A stretch of 64,000 nucleotides of DNA from Amycolatopsis lurida. GTDB taxonomy: Bacteria > Actinomycetota > Actinomycetes > Mycobacteriales > Pseudonocardiaceae. The position numbers and the translations under genes were made by a program. Location: the NCBI RefSeq assembly GCF_900105055.1, contig NZ_FNTA01000004.1, positions 3,069,501-3,133,500 on the forward strand, written 5' to 3'. The notes under the pieces were generated by a model that did not search any database, had not been told where the DNA came from, and worked only from the letters and a program-made list of their open reading frames with translations. This document shows positions 39,465 to 48,708 of this stretch, piece by piece. Positions within the stretch are counted from its first letter, which is position 1; each line of letters starts with the position of its first letter.

Positions 39465-40445
39465 GGGAAGAAGCAGGGGCCCGGCCTGGTGGAGTCGCTA
39501 CGCCTGGCCGCGGTGGCCCGGCGGTTCTACGAACAGGGCGCCTCGAAACTCGAGATCGCCGAAGAGTTCGGGATCAGCCGGTTCAAGGTCGCGCGGATGC
39601 TGGACACCGCCAGGGAAAGTGGGATCGTCCGGGTCGAGTTCCGGCTGCCGGCGCCGGTCGATCTCGTGCTGTCCGAGGAGATCCGCGCGGCGTACCGGCT
39701 CGACCGGGTCCTCGTGCTCGAACGAGCGCCGGAACCGGAATCCCGCGAAGTGGCGCGGCGCAAGATCGGCATGCTCGCCGCCCGCCTCCTGACCGAGATC
39801 GTCACTTCCGGCGACGTCCTGGGCCTGTCGTGGGCACGTTCGGTGAACGCGATGACCGACGCGATCGAGTCACTGCCGAAATGCCCGATCGTGCAGCTGT
39901 GCGGGGTGCAGGCGGGGATGGACATGCGCGACCGTTCGGTGGAGACGGTCAGCCGGGTCGCGTCGGTGTCCGGCGGCGAGCCGTACCCGATCTTCGGCCC
40001 GCTCGTCCTCCCCGACCGCCGCACCACCGAAACGCTGCGCAGGCAGCCCGGCATCGCCGAGACCTTCGGGCAGTTCAAGAACCTGACCAAGGCCGTCGTC
40101 AGCATCGGTGCCTGGAAACCCGAGGAGTCGACGGTCTACGACGCGCTCGACGAGGCCGAGCGGAGCGCGATCGCGAAACGCGGGGCCAAGGCCGAGGTTT
40201 CCGCGCGCCTGTTCGACGCCGACGGGACGCCGATGTCCACCGGGCTCGCCCACCACGTGCTGGCGATCAGCGCCGAGGACCTGCTGGCCGTCCCCGAAGT
40301 GATCGCGCTGGGCTACACGGAACCGAAGGCCGAAGCGATCGACGCCGTCCTGCGCTCGGGCATGGTCTCGACGCTGATCACCGACGCCGCCGCGGCCGTC
40401 CCGCTGCTGAAACTCGCCGAGGCCCGCCCGCCTAGGCGTTGCTGA
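39459..40445 (+). CDS. SorC/DeoR-family sugar-binding transcriptional regulator
   Basis: The 328-aa protein has an N-terminal helix-turn-helix (AVARRFYEQGASKLEIAEEFGISRFKVARMLDTARESGIVRVEF, about residues 18-62) and a C-terminal sugar-phosphate-binding domain typical of SorC. ATG 39459 lies in the middle of an operator palindrome. It is divergent from the sugar ABC importer-dehydrogenase operon and almost certainly controls it. Its stop codon is supplied by a palindromic repeat. Confidence 0.92.
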   Translation: MSGKKQGPGLVESLRLAAVARRFYEQGASKLEIAEEFGISRFKVARMLDTARESGIVRVEFRLPAPVDLVLSEEIRAAYRLDRVLVLERAPEPESREVARRKIGMLAARLLTEIVTSGDVLGLSWARSVNAMTDAIESLPKCPIVQLCGVQAGMDMRDRSVETVSRVASVSGGEPYPIFGPLVLPDRRTTETLRRQPGIAETFGQFKNLTKAVVSIGAWKPEESTVYDALDEAERSAIAKRGAKAEVSARLFDADGTPMSTGLAHHVLAISAEDLLAVPEVIALGYTEPKAEAIDAVLRSGMVSTLITDAAAAVPLLKLAEARPPRRC

Positions 40446-40519
40446 AGGACGCTTTCACCGCGTCCCATGCGGTGAAGGGCGCTTTCGTCTCATCGCATGC
40501 GGTGAAAGCGTCCTTCAGC
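40441..40519. repeat. palindromic repeat family F, copy 2, carrying two stop codons
   Basis: The 21-bp arms (40441-40461 and 40499-40519) are perfectly complementary and begin GCTGAAGGACGC. The TGA in the left arm (40443-40445) ends the SorC gene; the symmetric TGA in the right arm (40515-40517 on the minus strand) ends HxlR. The centre contains a degraded third copy of the motif (GCGGTGAAGGGCGCTTTC). A second copy of the family is at 9387-9418. Confidence 0.85.
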
Positions 40520-40859
40520 TCCTCGCCTCGTCCTGCGCCGCCATCACCTCGTCGCCATACCTGAACGCCCATTCCCCGAAGGCTTCGATAGGCCCCAGCA
40601 ACGTAGTGCCGAGATCCGTCAGCGAGTACTCGACCTTCGCCGTCCGGCCACAGTCGCGCCTGCTGACGAGCCCGTTGAACTCCAGCCGCCGGACGGTCTC
40701 CGTGAGCACCTTCGTGCTGATCCCGCCGAGCCGTCGCCGCAGTTCGGCCGGCCGCAGCGGCCCGTCGCGCAAAGCCCACAGGACGACCGGGTTCCACGTG
40801 TTCGCCATCAGGTCGAAGCCCAGCCGGGCACGGCAATCGGCGAGGAAGACGTCGTTCAT
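40515..40859 (-). CDS. HxlR-family transcriptional regulator
   Basis: The 114-aa protein has the HxlR winged helix: WNPVVLWALRDGPLRPAELRRRLGGISTKVLTETVRRLEFNGLVSR (about residues 22-67), followed by VEYSLTDLG. Such regulators respond to electrophiles or quinones and usually sit divergent from the gene they control. Here that gene is the NADP(H)-binding reductase 75 bp away. The stop codon lies in the arm of the family F palindrome. Confidence 0.92.
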   Translation of the reverse strand: MNDVFLADCRARLGFDLMANTWNPVVLWALRDGPLRPAELRRRLGGISTKVLTETVRRLEFNGLVSRRDCGRTAKVEYSLTDLGTTLLGPIEAFGEWAFRYGDEVMAAQDEARS

Positions 40860-40868
40860 CGGACCTCC

Positions 40869-40885
40869 GGTAACCATTCGGTACC
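40869..40885. promoter_or_regulatory. candidate HxlR operator
   Basis: GGTAACCATTCGGTACC is an imperfect palindrome between the divergent HxlR and reductase genes. GGTA and TACC form the outer arms. A further GGTAAC lies at 40909-40914. The position and the GTA/TAC ends fit the HxlR operators known from other bacteria; this is inference. Confidence 0.4.
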
Positions 40886-40934
40886 CGCGCGGCTTTCTAC
40901 GGTCATGGGGTAACTCGATCTTAGGGAGCAGCAC

Positions 40935-41525
40935 ATGCGTATCGGTATCTTCGGCGCGGGCGGGATGGCGGAGGCGCTCGGCGGCCAGTGGGCCAGGGCC
41001 GGGCACGAGGTGATGGTCGCCGCCCGCGACCGGGCCAAGGCCGCCAGGATCTCCCCGCGCGTGGGGACCTGGGAGGAGACCGCCCGCGCCAGTGACGTGA
41101 TCCTGCTCGCCGTTCCCGCCGCGTCGGTGACGGAAGTCCTTGCCGCCGCAGGGGATCTCGCCGGGAAGGTGCTGATCGACTGCACCAACGCGGTCGGCGA
41201 GGGCGCCGTGCTCACGGTGCCCGATCAGGCCGCCCGGATCGCCGCCGCCGCACCGGACGCCCACGTGGTCAAGGCGTTCAACCTGTGCCACGTGGACGTC
41301 TGGCGGATGACTCCGCCGGTGTTCGGCGGCCGTCCGCTGGCGGTGCCGATCTGCGGCGACAAGGTCGGCGAAGTGAGTGAACTGGTCCGCGACATCGGGT
41401 GCGTTCCGCTGGTCGCGGGCGGCCTCGACCGGGCCGCGCTCATGGAGGCGACGATGGCGTTCACGGTCGGGCTCTGGTTCGACGGCCACGACGCGCAGGC
41501 CTGCTTCCCGCCCCTTCCGGTGTGA
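40935..41525 (+). CDS. NADPH-dependent F420 reductase-like protein
   Basis: The 196-aa protein opens with a Rossmann loop MRIGIFGAGGMAEALGGQWARAGHEVMVAARD and continues with DVILLAVPAASVTEVLAA and VLIDCTNAVGEG. This matches the F420-dependent NADP reductase (Fno)-like family, though a canonical F420 contact cannot be confirmed by eye. The ATG follows GGGAGCAGCAC. It is controlled, very probably, by the divergent HxlR regulator. A role in detoxifying a reactive compound is a guess. Confidence 0.75.
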   Translation: MRIGIFGAGGMAEALGGQWARAGHEVMVAARDRAKAARISPRVGTWEETARASDVILLAVPAASVTEVLAAAGDLAGKVLIDCTNAVGEGAVLTVPDQAARIAAAAPDAHVVKAFNLCHVDVWRMTPPVFGGRPLAVPICGDKVGEVSELVRDIGCVPLVAGGLDRAALMEATMAFTVGLWFDGHDAQACFPPLPV

Positions 41526-41579
41526 TTTCAGGGTCGTCCCCGATGCGCCGGGCCGGTCGCCCAGGCGACCGTGTCCGGC

Positions 41580-42227
41580 ATGGGGACGAGGACCTGGCGG
41601 CAGCTGACCGTGTGGCTGCACGTCGTCACTTCAGTCGGCTGGATGGGACAGGCGCTGGCGCTGTTCACCCTCCTGGTGATCAGCCGGACGAGCGATGACG
41701 GCGCGATCCGCGTCGCGGCGACGTCGATGGCGCACGAGATCGACACGTTCCTCCTGGCGCCACTCGCCAACGCGTCGGCGTTCACCGGTTTCCTGCTCGC
41801 CGCGGGGACGGCCTGGGGATTCACCCGGCACTGGTGGGTGCTGGCGAAGTTCGCGATCACTCTCGTCCAGCTCTACGCCGGGATCTTCCTGCTGTCGGGG
41901 GCTTTACGGGATTCCGTCGGCAGCGAACCGGCGCCGGTGGCGCTGGTCTCCGGTACCGCGCTGATGGCGAGCGCTTTGGCGTTCCAAGCGTGGCTTTCGG
42001 TGGCGAAGCCGTGGGGCAAGGTCCGCTCGGGCGCGAAGCTGCCGACAGCGCCGACGTGGGTGTTCGTCGTCGCCGTCCTCGCGCCGCTCACCGACATCAC
42101 GGTGGGCCTGCTCCTGGGCTACCCGCTGCCGGCGTTGTCGCTGATCGTGCTGATCGTGCAGCTGGTCCGGCGCCGGCGGCTACTGCTCGTTACCCGGCCG
42201 AAACTCCCAGCTGGTCCACCGCGGTGA
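41580..42227 (+). CDS. DUF2269-like membrane protein
   Basis: The 215-aa protein has about five transmembrane helices with a WLHVVTSVGWMGQALALFTLLV first helix and two further histidines in the membrane region. The pattern resembles DUF2269/CopD-like proteins. ATG 41580 gives this length; an in-frame GTG at 41571 is also possible. Its C-terminus overlaps the end of the convergent helicase gene by 38 bp, the only convergent overlap in the window. The family assignment is tentative. Confidence 0.6.
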   Translation: MGTRTWRQLTVWLHVVTSVGWMGQALALFTLLVISRTSDDGAIRVAATSMAHEIDTFLLAPLANASAFTGFLLAAGTAWGFTRHWWVLAKFAITLVQLYAGIFLLSGALRDSVGSEPAPVALVSGTALMASALAFQAWLSVAKPWGKVRSGAKLPTAPTWVFVVAVLAPLTDITVGLLLGYPLPALSLIVLIVQLVRRRRLLLVTRPKLPAGPPR

Positions 42228-44709
42228 TCCGGATGACCGCCGAGCCCACCTCGTCCGAAGCCGCCAGATCGACCTCCGCGCTGATGCCCCAGTCATGGTC
42301 ACCCGCCGGATCGTCGAAAATCTGCCGCACCCGCCAGATCTCCTTCTCCTGCTCGATGATCAGCAGCTTCGGCCCGCGCGCGTCCGGCCCGATGCCGAGC
42401 GATTCGTGCTCGTCGAAGTAGTCCTCGATGGCGTCTTCCCACGCGTCCGCGTCCCAGCCCGATGCGGCGTCCAGCTCGCCGAGCGTCTCGTAGGCACGCC
42501 GCGACGCCAGCTCCACCCGGCGGAACAGTTCGTTCCGCACCAGCACGCGGAACGCCCGCTCGTTCCGCGTGACCGCGGGCGGCTCGGACGGCGGCCGCGT
42601 CGAAACCGGGCCCTCCTCTTCGGGATGCCGCAAGGCTTCCCATTCGTCGAGGAGGCTGGAGTCGACCTGGCGCACCAGTTCGCCGAGCCATTCGATGAGG
42701 TCCTGCAACCCCTCGGTCTTGGCCTCGTCGGGCACCGTGTGCCTCAGCGAGTCGTACGTGTCGGTGAGGTACCGCAGCACCAGCCCTTCCGAGCGCGCCA
42801 GCTGGTAGAAACCGATGTACTCCACGAAGTTCATCGCGCGCTCGTACATGTCGCGCACGACGGATTTCGGCTTGAGCTCGTAGTCCTCGACCCACGGATG
42901 CCCTTGCCGGTAGCGGGAATACGCCGCCTCCAGCAGTTCTTCCAGCGGCTTCGGGTACGTGACGTTCTCGAGCAGTTCCATCCGCTCGTCGTACTCGATG
43001 CCTTCGGCCTTCATCGCCTGCACGGCCTCGCCGCGTGCCTTGAACTGCTGCTGCGACAGCACGGGGCGCGGGTTGTCCACAGTGGATTCCACAATGGACA
43101 CGACATCGAGCGGATAGGACGGCGAGTCCACGTCGAGGAGCTCGATCGCCGCCAGTGCGAACGGCGAAAGCGGCTGGTTCAGCGCGAAGTCGAACTGCAG
43201 ATCCACGGTCAGCCGGACGATGCGGCCCTGCTCGTCGGGCTCGTCGAGCCGTTCCACGACACCCGCCGCGAGCAACGCGCGATAGATCGCGATCGCGCGC
43301 AGGATCAATTTCCGCTGGGCGGGACGGTCGGAATGGTTGTCCTCCAGTAGATGCCGCATCGAGTCGAACGCGTTGCCCGGCCGGGAGACGACGTTCAGCA
43401 GCATCGAGTGGCTGACGTGGAAACTCGACGTCAGCGGCTCCGGCTCTGCCGCGATCAGCCGGTCGAAGGTGCTCTCCGTCCAGTTGACGAACCCCTCGGG
43501 CGCCTTCTTGCGGACGATCTTCTTTTTCTTCTTCGGATCGTCTCCCGCCTTCTCCAGCGCCTTGGCGTTTTCGACGACGTGGTCGGGCGCCTGCACGACG
43601 ACGTAGCCGTCGGTGTCGTACCCGGCGCGGCCCGCCCGGCCGGCGATCTGGTGGAACTCGCGCGCCTTGAGATGCCGCTGCCGCACGCCGTCGTACTTCG
43701 TCAGCGCGGAGAAGACCACTGTGCGGATTGGTACGTTGATGCCGACGCCGAGCGTGTCGGTCCCGCAGATCACCTTCAGCAGCCCGGCCTGCGCGAGCTG
43801 CTCGACCAGGCGCCGGTACTTCGGCAGCATGCCGGCGTGGTGCACACCGATCCCGTGCCGGACCAGCCTCGACAGCGTCTTGCCGAACCCGGCCGAGAAG
43901 CGGAAGTCGCCGAGCATCTCGGCGATGGCCTCCTTCTCCGCCTTCGAGGTGACGTTGATGCTCATCAGTGTCTGCGCGCGCTCGATCGCCGCGGCCTGCG
44001 AGAAGTGCACGACGTAGACCGGCGACTGCCCGCCGTGAAGCAGCTCGGACATCGTCTCGTGCAACGGCGTCAGCGCGTAGCGGAAGGTGAGCGGCACCGG
44101 CCGCTGCGCCGAGGTGACCACCGCGGTCGGACGGCCGGTCCGGCGAGTGAGATCTTTTTCGAAGAACGAGACGTCGCCCAGCGTCGCCGACATCAGCACG
44201 AACTGCGCGTTCGGCAGCTCCAGCAGCGGTACCTGCCAGGCCCAGCCGCGATCCGGCTCCGAATAGAAGTGGAACTCGTCCGCGACGACCTGGCCGACCG
44301 GCGCGTCGGCACCGAACCGCAGCGCCATGTTCGCCAGGATCTCCGCCGTGCAGCAGATGATCGGCGCGTCGGCGTTCACCGCCGAGTCACCGGTCATCAT
44401 CCCGACGTTCTCCGGGCCGAAGATCTCGATCAGCTGGAAGAACTTCTCCGAGACGAGCGCCTTGATCGGGGCCGTGTAGTAGCTGCGGCGGCCGTGCGCG
44501 AGCGCGGTGAAGTGCGCCCCGACCGCGACCAGGCTCTTTCCCGAGCCCGTCGGCGTCGACAGGATCAGGTTCGCTCCGGAGACCACCTCGATGATGGCCT
44601 CTTCCTGCGCGGGATACAGCTCCAACCCGCGCTCGGCCGTCCAGGTGGAGAAGGCTTCGAACAGCGAGTCGGGGTCGGGATTCGCAGGCAGGAGGTCTGT
44701 AAGTGTCAT
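42190..44709 (-). CDS. DEAD/DEAH-box helicase with DUF3516-like C-terminus
   Basis: The 839-aa protein is a superfamily 2 helicase. Motif I is STPTGSGKS near residues 50-58, motif Ia APIKALVSEKF, a DExH-type Walker B VADEFHF, SAT in LMSATLGDV, and motif VI HQIAGRAGRAGYDTDG. The long C-terminal part has no second catalytic motif and matches the DUF3516 architecture of actinobacterial RNA helicases (Ski2/Mtr4-like). ATG 44709 is chosen because MTLTDLLPANPDPDSLFEAF is the usual beginning. It is divergent from the acidic-protein gene. Confidence 0.9.
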   Translation of the reverse strand: MTLTDLLPANPDPDSLFEAFSTWTAERGLELYPAQEEAIIEVVSGANLILSTPTGSGKSLVAVGAHFTALAHGRRSYYTAPIKALVSEKFFQLIEIFGPENVGMMTGDSAVNADAPIICCTAEILANMALRFGADAPVGQVVADEFHFYSEPDRGWAWQVPLLELPNAQFVLMSATLGDVSFFEKDLTRRTGRPTAVVTSAQRPVPLTFRYALTPLHETMSELLHGGQSPVYVVHFSQAAAIERAQTLMSINVTSKAEKEAIAEMLGDFRFSAGFGKTLSRLVRHGIGVHHAGMLPKYRRLVEQLAQAGLLKVICGTDTLGVGINVPIRTVVFSALTKYDGVRQRHLKAREFHQIAGRAGRAGYDTDGYVVVQAPDHVVENAKALEKAGDDPKKKKKIVRKKAPEGFVNWTESTFDRLIAAEPEPLTSSFHVSHSMLLNVVSRPGNAFDSMRHLLEDNHSDRPAQRKLILRAIAIYRALLAAGVVERLDEPDEQGRIVRLTVDLQFDFALNQPLSPFALAAIELLDVDSPSYPLDVVSIVESTVDNPRPVLSQQQFKARGEAVQAMKAEGIEYDERMELLENVTYPKPLEELLEAAYSRYRQGHPWVEDYELKPKSVVRDMYERAMNFVEYIGFYQLARSEGLVLRYLTDTYDSLRHTVPDEAKTEGLQDLIEWLGELVRQVDSSLLDEWEALRHPEEEGPVSTRPPSEPPAVTRNERAFRVLVRNELFRRVELASRRAYETLGELDAASGWDADAWEDAIEDYFDEHESLGIGPDARGPKLLIIEQEKEIWRVRQIFDDPAGDHDWGISAEVDLAASDEVGSAVIRITAVDQLGVSAG

Positions 44710-44861
44710 CAGAGGACCTATCGTGCCATCCGTTGGTCGCTTCTTGCCTAGGGGTGATCGCGCCCTCCGCCGGAAACCCGTAGGCTTCGCGGTACCGCGC
44801 ACCTATCGGGCAGCATCACCCGGTCGCGCGCACACAGGCGGTAATCCGAGAGGGCTTAGGA

Positions 44862-46103
44862 ATGGCACAGGACATCATCCCGATCGAACTCGGCCTGCCT
44901 CAGGGTGACGTCGTCACCCTCTGGGCGCCGCGCTGGCGGGAAGACGGCGAGGAGTGGGAAGCCTTCCTCGGCGACGAGGAGGACCTGTACGCCTTCCCGG
45001 ACGCCGCGCATCTCGCCGCCTTCGTACGGACCTCCGAGCAGCACGACCTGCTCGACCACCCCGCGTGGGAGGTCGTCCCGGCGCTCAACGTGCCCGAGCT
45101 CATCCCCGACGACGACCACACCTACGACCTGGTGGGCGTCCCCGAGCTGGTCGCCGAGAAGCCGGACCAGTGGACGCTCGGCGAGCTGGCCGAGATCATC
45201 GGCATCGTGCGTTCGCTCGCGGACGTGTGCGAGCTCGAAGAGGTCCACGAAGTCCTCGACGCGCACGAGAGCTTCTCGCTGCTGGACCAGGGCACGCTGC
45301 CCTTCTCCGGCCGCGACGGCGAGCGCCTCTGGGCGGACCTGTCGCAGGCGGTCTCCGAGAAGTGGGACACCGTGCTCGACGCGATCGACGGCCTGGTGAC
45401 CGTCCCCGACGTCGACGAGAAGGTCCTGGAGCAGACCGCGGAGGAGCTCGCGACCTTCCTCGCGGAGTCCGCCGAGGCCGAAGCGGCCGCCGTCGACGAA
45501 GACCTCGTGGACGTCGACGACGAGGACGAGGAAGACGACGAGCCCGTCGGCTTCTGGGGCGAGGTCGGCATCGACCCGATCAAGATCATCACCTCCGGCG
45601 CCGAGTACTACACGCTGCGCTGCTACCTCGACGACAAGCCGATCTTCCTCGGCAGCGAAGGCGAGATCGACGTCTTCACCTCCGAGAAGGCCCTCATCCG
45701 CGCGATCGCGGACGGCAAGGACCTGGCGGGCAACGACCTCGCCGAAGTGTCCACTTGGGACGAAGTGACCACGAAGGCCACCGCGGGCGAGCTCGAGATC
45801 GAGGTCGACACCGAGAACACCTACGTGCTGAACGGAATCGCCGAGGACATCGCCGAAGGCCCGGAGTCGATCGACCCGACCCAGCTGGAGCTGGCCGTCG
45901 AGCTGATCACCGACGCCGCCGAGTGGGCCGACGACGACAGCGTCGAAACCGCGCTTGCCGCCAACGAAAGCCTCGGCTGGCTGGTGTCGTTCGTGCTGCG
46001 GCCGGACCCCTCGCGCCTCGAGCCGAGCGCTCCGTTCGACGCCGAGCAGTCGGAGTGGCGCAAGCTCGTCGAGACCTTCGAGAACAGGCTCACGGTCATC
46101 TGA
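44862..46103 (+). CDS. acidic protein of unknown function
   Basis: The 413-aa protein is strongly acidic and has two parts joined by a low-complexity stretch VDEDLVDVDDEDEEDDEPVG near residues 212-231. The N-terminal half (LWAPRWREDGEEWEAFLGDEEDLYAFPDAAHLAAFVRTSE) and the C-terminal half share a strand-and-helix style; the C-terminal part contains IKIITSGAEYYTLRCYLDDKPIFLGS. No signal peptide, helix or catalytic motif is seen. It is divergent from the helicase gene. In actinobacterial annotations similar proteins are sometimes labelled as primosomal, for which I see no support. Confidence 0.75.
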   Translation: MAQDIIPIELGLPQGDVVTLWAPRWREDGEEWEAFLGDEEDLYAFPDAAHLAAFVRTSEQHDLLDHPAWEVVPALNVPELIPDDDHTYDLVGVPELVAEKPDQWTLGELAEIIGIVRSLADVCELEEVHEVLDAHESFSLLDQGTLPFSGRDGERLWADLSQAVSEKWDTVLDAIDGLVTVPDVDEKVLEQTAEELATFLAESAEAEAAAVDEDLVDVDDEDEEDDEPVGFWGEVGIDPIKIITSGAEYYTLRCYLDDKPIFLGSEGEIDVFTSEKALIRAIADGKDLAGNDLAEVSTWDEVTTKATAGELEIEVDTENTYVLNGIAEDIAEGPESIDPTQLELAVELITDAAEWADDDSVETALAANESLGWLVSFVLRPDPSRLEPSAPFDAEQSEWRKLVETFENRLTVI

Positions 46104-46110
46104 TCCACCC

Positions 46111-46150
46111 CGTGAAAGGGCCCCTCAGGTTCGTCCTGAGGGGCTCTTTT
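46111..46150. terminator. bidirectional hairpin terminator with U-tract
   Basis: GCCCCTCAGG (46120-46129) pairs with CCTGAGGGGC (46135-46144) around a TTCGT loop. The outer GAAAG/CTTTTC extends the stem. On the plus strand it runs into TTTT (46147-46150). It lies between the acidic-protein gene and the convergent MFS gene, and the MFS stop (46125-46127) lies within its left arm. Confidence 0.75.
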
Positions 46151-47345
46151 CGTGCCGGACGGGCACGACTGCCACGGCGAGCACTGGGAAGACCGCGGCC
46201 ACGCAGAACGCCAGGGCGTACCGCGAATCGCCGATCACGAGCCCCAGCATCGGCGGGGTCAGCGCCGCGGCGATGTTCTGGCCGGTGTTCTGCGTGCCCA
46301 TCGCGCGTCCCGCCCAAGCGAGCCCGGCCATCTCCGCTGACGCGGTGAACCCGAGCCCGTTGTCGGACACCGTGATCACCGCGGCCAGCACGAGCGCGAG
46401 CAGCACCAGCCACGGCCACGTCGCGTCCCCGAGCGCGACCAGCAGCATCACCGCCGCGCTCGCGACCGCCAGCTGCCGCATCGGCCGCAGCCTGCTGCCG
46501 GCGCGGTCGGACCAGTAGCCCGACGCGATCCTGCCCAGCGCGCCGAGGATCTGGACGGCGCCGACGAACCAGCCCGCGGACGCCGCCGTCCAGCCGTGCA
46601 CGGTCACCAGGTACACGGGAGTGAACGCGGAGACCGCGAACTGCGGGACGACGAGCAGCGCGCTCGCGCCGTGGACCCGCCACAGGGCCGACTTCCGGTA
46701 CGGCGACGGCGGTTTCTCCGTCTTGCCCGCTTCGGCCTCCGGCCGCGGCGGGTCGACCAGGAGCCAGGCGACCAGAAGCGCGACGCCGACCGCGGTCAGC
46801 GCGGGCAACATGAGCGAGACCTGGAAACCCCAGCGGTCCGCGAGCGGCGGCAGCCCGAAGGCCGCGACGCCCACTCCGAGCGGCTGGGCCATCTGGCGGA
46901 TGCCCATCGCCAGACCGCGTTCGGCCGGGCCGAACCAGCCGAGGACGGCCCGGCCGCTCGCGGCGTTCACTGACGCGGTGCTCGCGCCGGCGAGCAGGAA
47001 CACCCCAAAGAGGGTCACGAGCGAGTGGTCGCCGACGGCCGCGTACACGAGGAGTAACCCCGAGACGCCGAGCCCGATGGCCATTACCAAACGCTCTCCG
47101 TAACGGTCCGCCGCCGCACCCCACAAGATCAAGGTGAACAACAGGCCAAGGCTCGGCGCCGCGACCACGGTGCCCGCTTCGGCGAGCGAGAGCCCCTCCG
47201 CGCGCTGCATCGACGGGACCAGGAACGGGATTCCGTAAAGGAACGAACAGCTCGCGGTCTGCGCGGCGAGACCGAGCGCGAGGATGAGCCAGCGTCGTTT
47301 GCCGCCGATCCTCACGTCCACGACCTGCGCCATCTTCGCCACCAT
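46125..47345 (-). CDS. MFS transporter
   Basis: The 406-aa protein has about twelve transmembrane helices in two six-helix halves, with the MFS loop pattern DRYGERLVMAIG after helix 2 and YWSDRAGSRLRPM after helix 8. Substrate cannot be told. ATG 47345 has no good ribosome binding site and a TATAGT lies 3 bp upstream, so the mRNA may be leaderless; an operator-like dyad sits right there. Adenosine deaminase is the next gene upstream on the same strand. Confidence 0.88.
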   Translation of the reverse strand: MVAKMAQVVDVRIGGKRRWLILALGLAAQTASCSFLYGIPFLVPSMQRAEGLSLAEAGTVVAAPSLGLLFTLILWGAAADRYGERLVMAIGLGVSGLLLVYAAVGDHSLVTLFGVFLLAGASTASVNAASGRAVLGWFGPAERGLAMGIRQMAQPLGVGVAAFGLPPLADRWGFQVSLMLPALTAVGVALLVAWLLVDPPRPEAEAGKTEKPPSPYRKSALWRVHGASALLVVPQFAVSAFTPVYLVTVHGWTAASAGWFVGAVQILGALGRIASGYWSDRAGSRLRPMRQLAVASAAVMLLVALGDATWPWLVLLALVLAAVITVSDNGLGFTASAEMAGLAWAGRAMGTQNTGQNIAAALTPPMLGLVIGDSRYALAFCVAAVFPVLAVAVVPVRHEKSPSGRT

Positions 47346-47379
47346 TTCACTATATGGGAATTAACTCCTACATAGTGAA
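47346..47379. promoter_or_regulatory. inverted repeat over the MFS promoter
   Basis: TTCACTAT (47346-47353) and ATAGTGAA (47372-47379) form perfect 8-bp arms directly upstream of the MFS start codon. The minus-strand TATAGT in the near arm is a good -10 box only 3 bp from the ATG. A protein bound here would cover the whole promoter. The AT-rich spacer (GGGAATTAACTCC) is itself near-symmetric. Confidence 0.55.
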
Positions 47380-47389
47380 CAATAGTTGG

Positions 47390-48499
47390 CTATGCTAACG
47401 AACGCAAGGACGCGTACCCAGGCTTGATGACCGTGTTGATGATGTCGAGCCGCTGGTCGAAATCGAGGAACGCGGATTTCATCGCATTGATCGTGAACCA
47501 CTCGAGATCGGCCACCCCGTACCCGAACGCGTCGCTCAAGGCCGCGAATTCGCTGGTCATCGAGCAGCCGCTCATCAGCCGGTTGTCGGTGTTGACGGTG
47601 ACCCGGAACCGCAGCCTGGCGAGCAGGCCGAAGGGATGTTCGCCGATCGAGCGCGCCGCTCCCGTCTGGACATTGGACGTGGGACAGATCTCGAGCGGGA
47701 TCCGCCGGTCGCGGACATAGGCGGCCAACCGTCCCAAATGGACCGTGCCGTCGCTGTCGGTCTTGATGTCGTCGACGATGCGCACGCCGTGGCCCAGCCG
47801 CTCCGCACCGCAATGCTGAATCGCCTCCCAAATGGACGCGAGCCCGAACGCCTCCCCGGCATGAATGGTGAAATGCGCATTATTCGTCCGCAGGAACTCG
47901 AATGCGTCGAGATTTCTGGTAGGCGGAAATCCGTCTTCCGGCCCGGCGATGTCGAACCCGACCACACCGGCGTCGCGGTAGCGGACGGCGAGACCGGCGA
48001 TCTCGAGCGCCCTGGCGTGCTGGCGCATCGCGCAGAGCAACGTCCCGACGCGGATCCGGCCACCGTCGGCCGCCACTCTCCGTTCACCTTCGGCGAATCC
48101 GGCCTGAATCGCCTCGACCACCGCATCGAGTGACAGTCCGCGTTCGACGAAGAGTTCGGGGGCATAGCGCACCTCGGCGTAGACGACCCCGTCGGCCGCG
48201 AGGTCTTCGACCGCTTCGGCGGCCACTCTGACCAGCGCTTCCTCGGTCTGCATGACGCCGCACGTATGCGCGAACGTCTCAAGGTACGAGACGAGAGAGC
48301 CGGAATCGGCCGCATCGCGGAACCAACGGCCGAGTTCGACGGGATCGCTGGTCGGCAAGGCCCGATACCCGGTCTGGTCGGCGAGTTCGGCGACCGTGGC
48401 GGGCCGCAAACCGCCGTCCAGGTGGTCGTGGAGGAGAACCTTGGGAGCGCGGGCCAGTACCGCCTCCGGGATGCTGGGTCTGCTGCTTTCAGAGGACAT
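47390..48499 (-). CDS. adenosine deaminase
   Basis: The 369-aa zinc enzyme converts (deoxy)adenosine to (deoxy)inosine, which pnp can then split. [10 protein letters not shown] near the N-terminus provides the first two zinc ligands, HAGEAFG the catalytic His and Glu, and ERLGHGVRI and CPTSNVQTG follow. ATG 48499 starts at [11 protein letters not shown]; a longer reading adds eight residues and is not needed. An inverted pair CAGCC/GGCTG (48513-48538) lies before the start. Confidence 0.93.
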   Translation of the reverse strand: MSSESSRPSIPEAVLARAPKVLLHDHLDGGLRPATVAELADQTGYRALPTSDPVELGRWFRDAADSGSLVSYLETFAHTCGVMQTEEALVRVAAEAVEDLAADGVVYAEVRYAPELFVERGLSLDAVVEAIQAGFAEGERRVAADGGRIRVGTLLCAMRQHARALEIAGLAVRYRDAGVVGFDIAGPEDGFPPTRNLDAFEFLRTNNAHFTIHAGEAFGLASIWEAIQHCGAERLGHGVRIVDDIKTDSDGTVHLGRLAAYVRDRRIPLEICPTSNVQTGAARSIGEHPFGLLARLRFRVTVNTDNRLMSGCSMTSEFAALSDAFGYGVADLEWFTINAMKSAFLDFDQRLDIINTVIKPGYASLRSLA

Positions 48500-48708
48500 A
48501 CGTAACGGTAACCAGCCTGTCATTCCCCTACATGGCTGTAAGTCTCATGCTTGACTTAACCCTCGGCTTTGTGGATCACCGGCTGAATCGGCCATCAGGG
48601 CAGAGCTCGGCATTGTCCGATACCCGGGGGCCATACGCAGAGCAATTTCGCAATGGATAAGCTTCACGTCACGTCCCTCCCATTTCCCCGCCCACGAAGG
48701 ACACCGCA

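Noticed and set aside
43073-43081. Perfect TTGTCCACA DnaA box
   Set aside because: It lies inside the helicase coding sequence as a single box, so it is probably chance codon usage.
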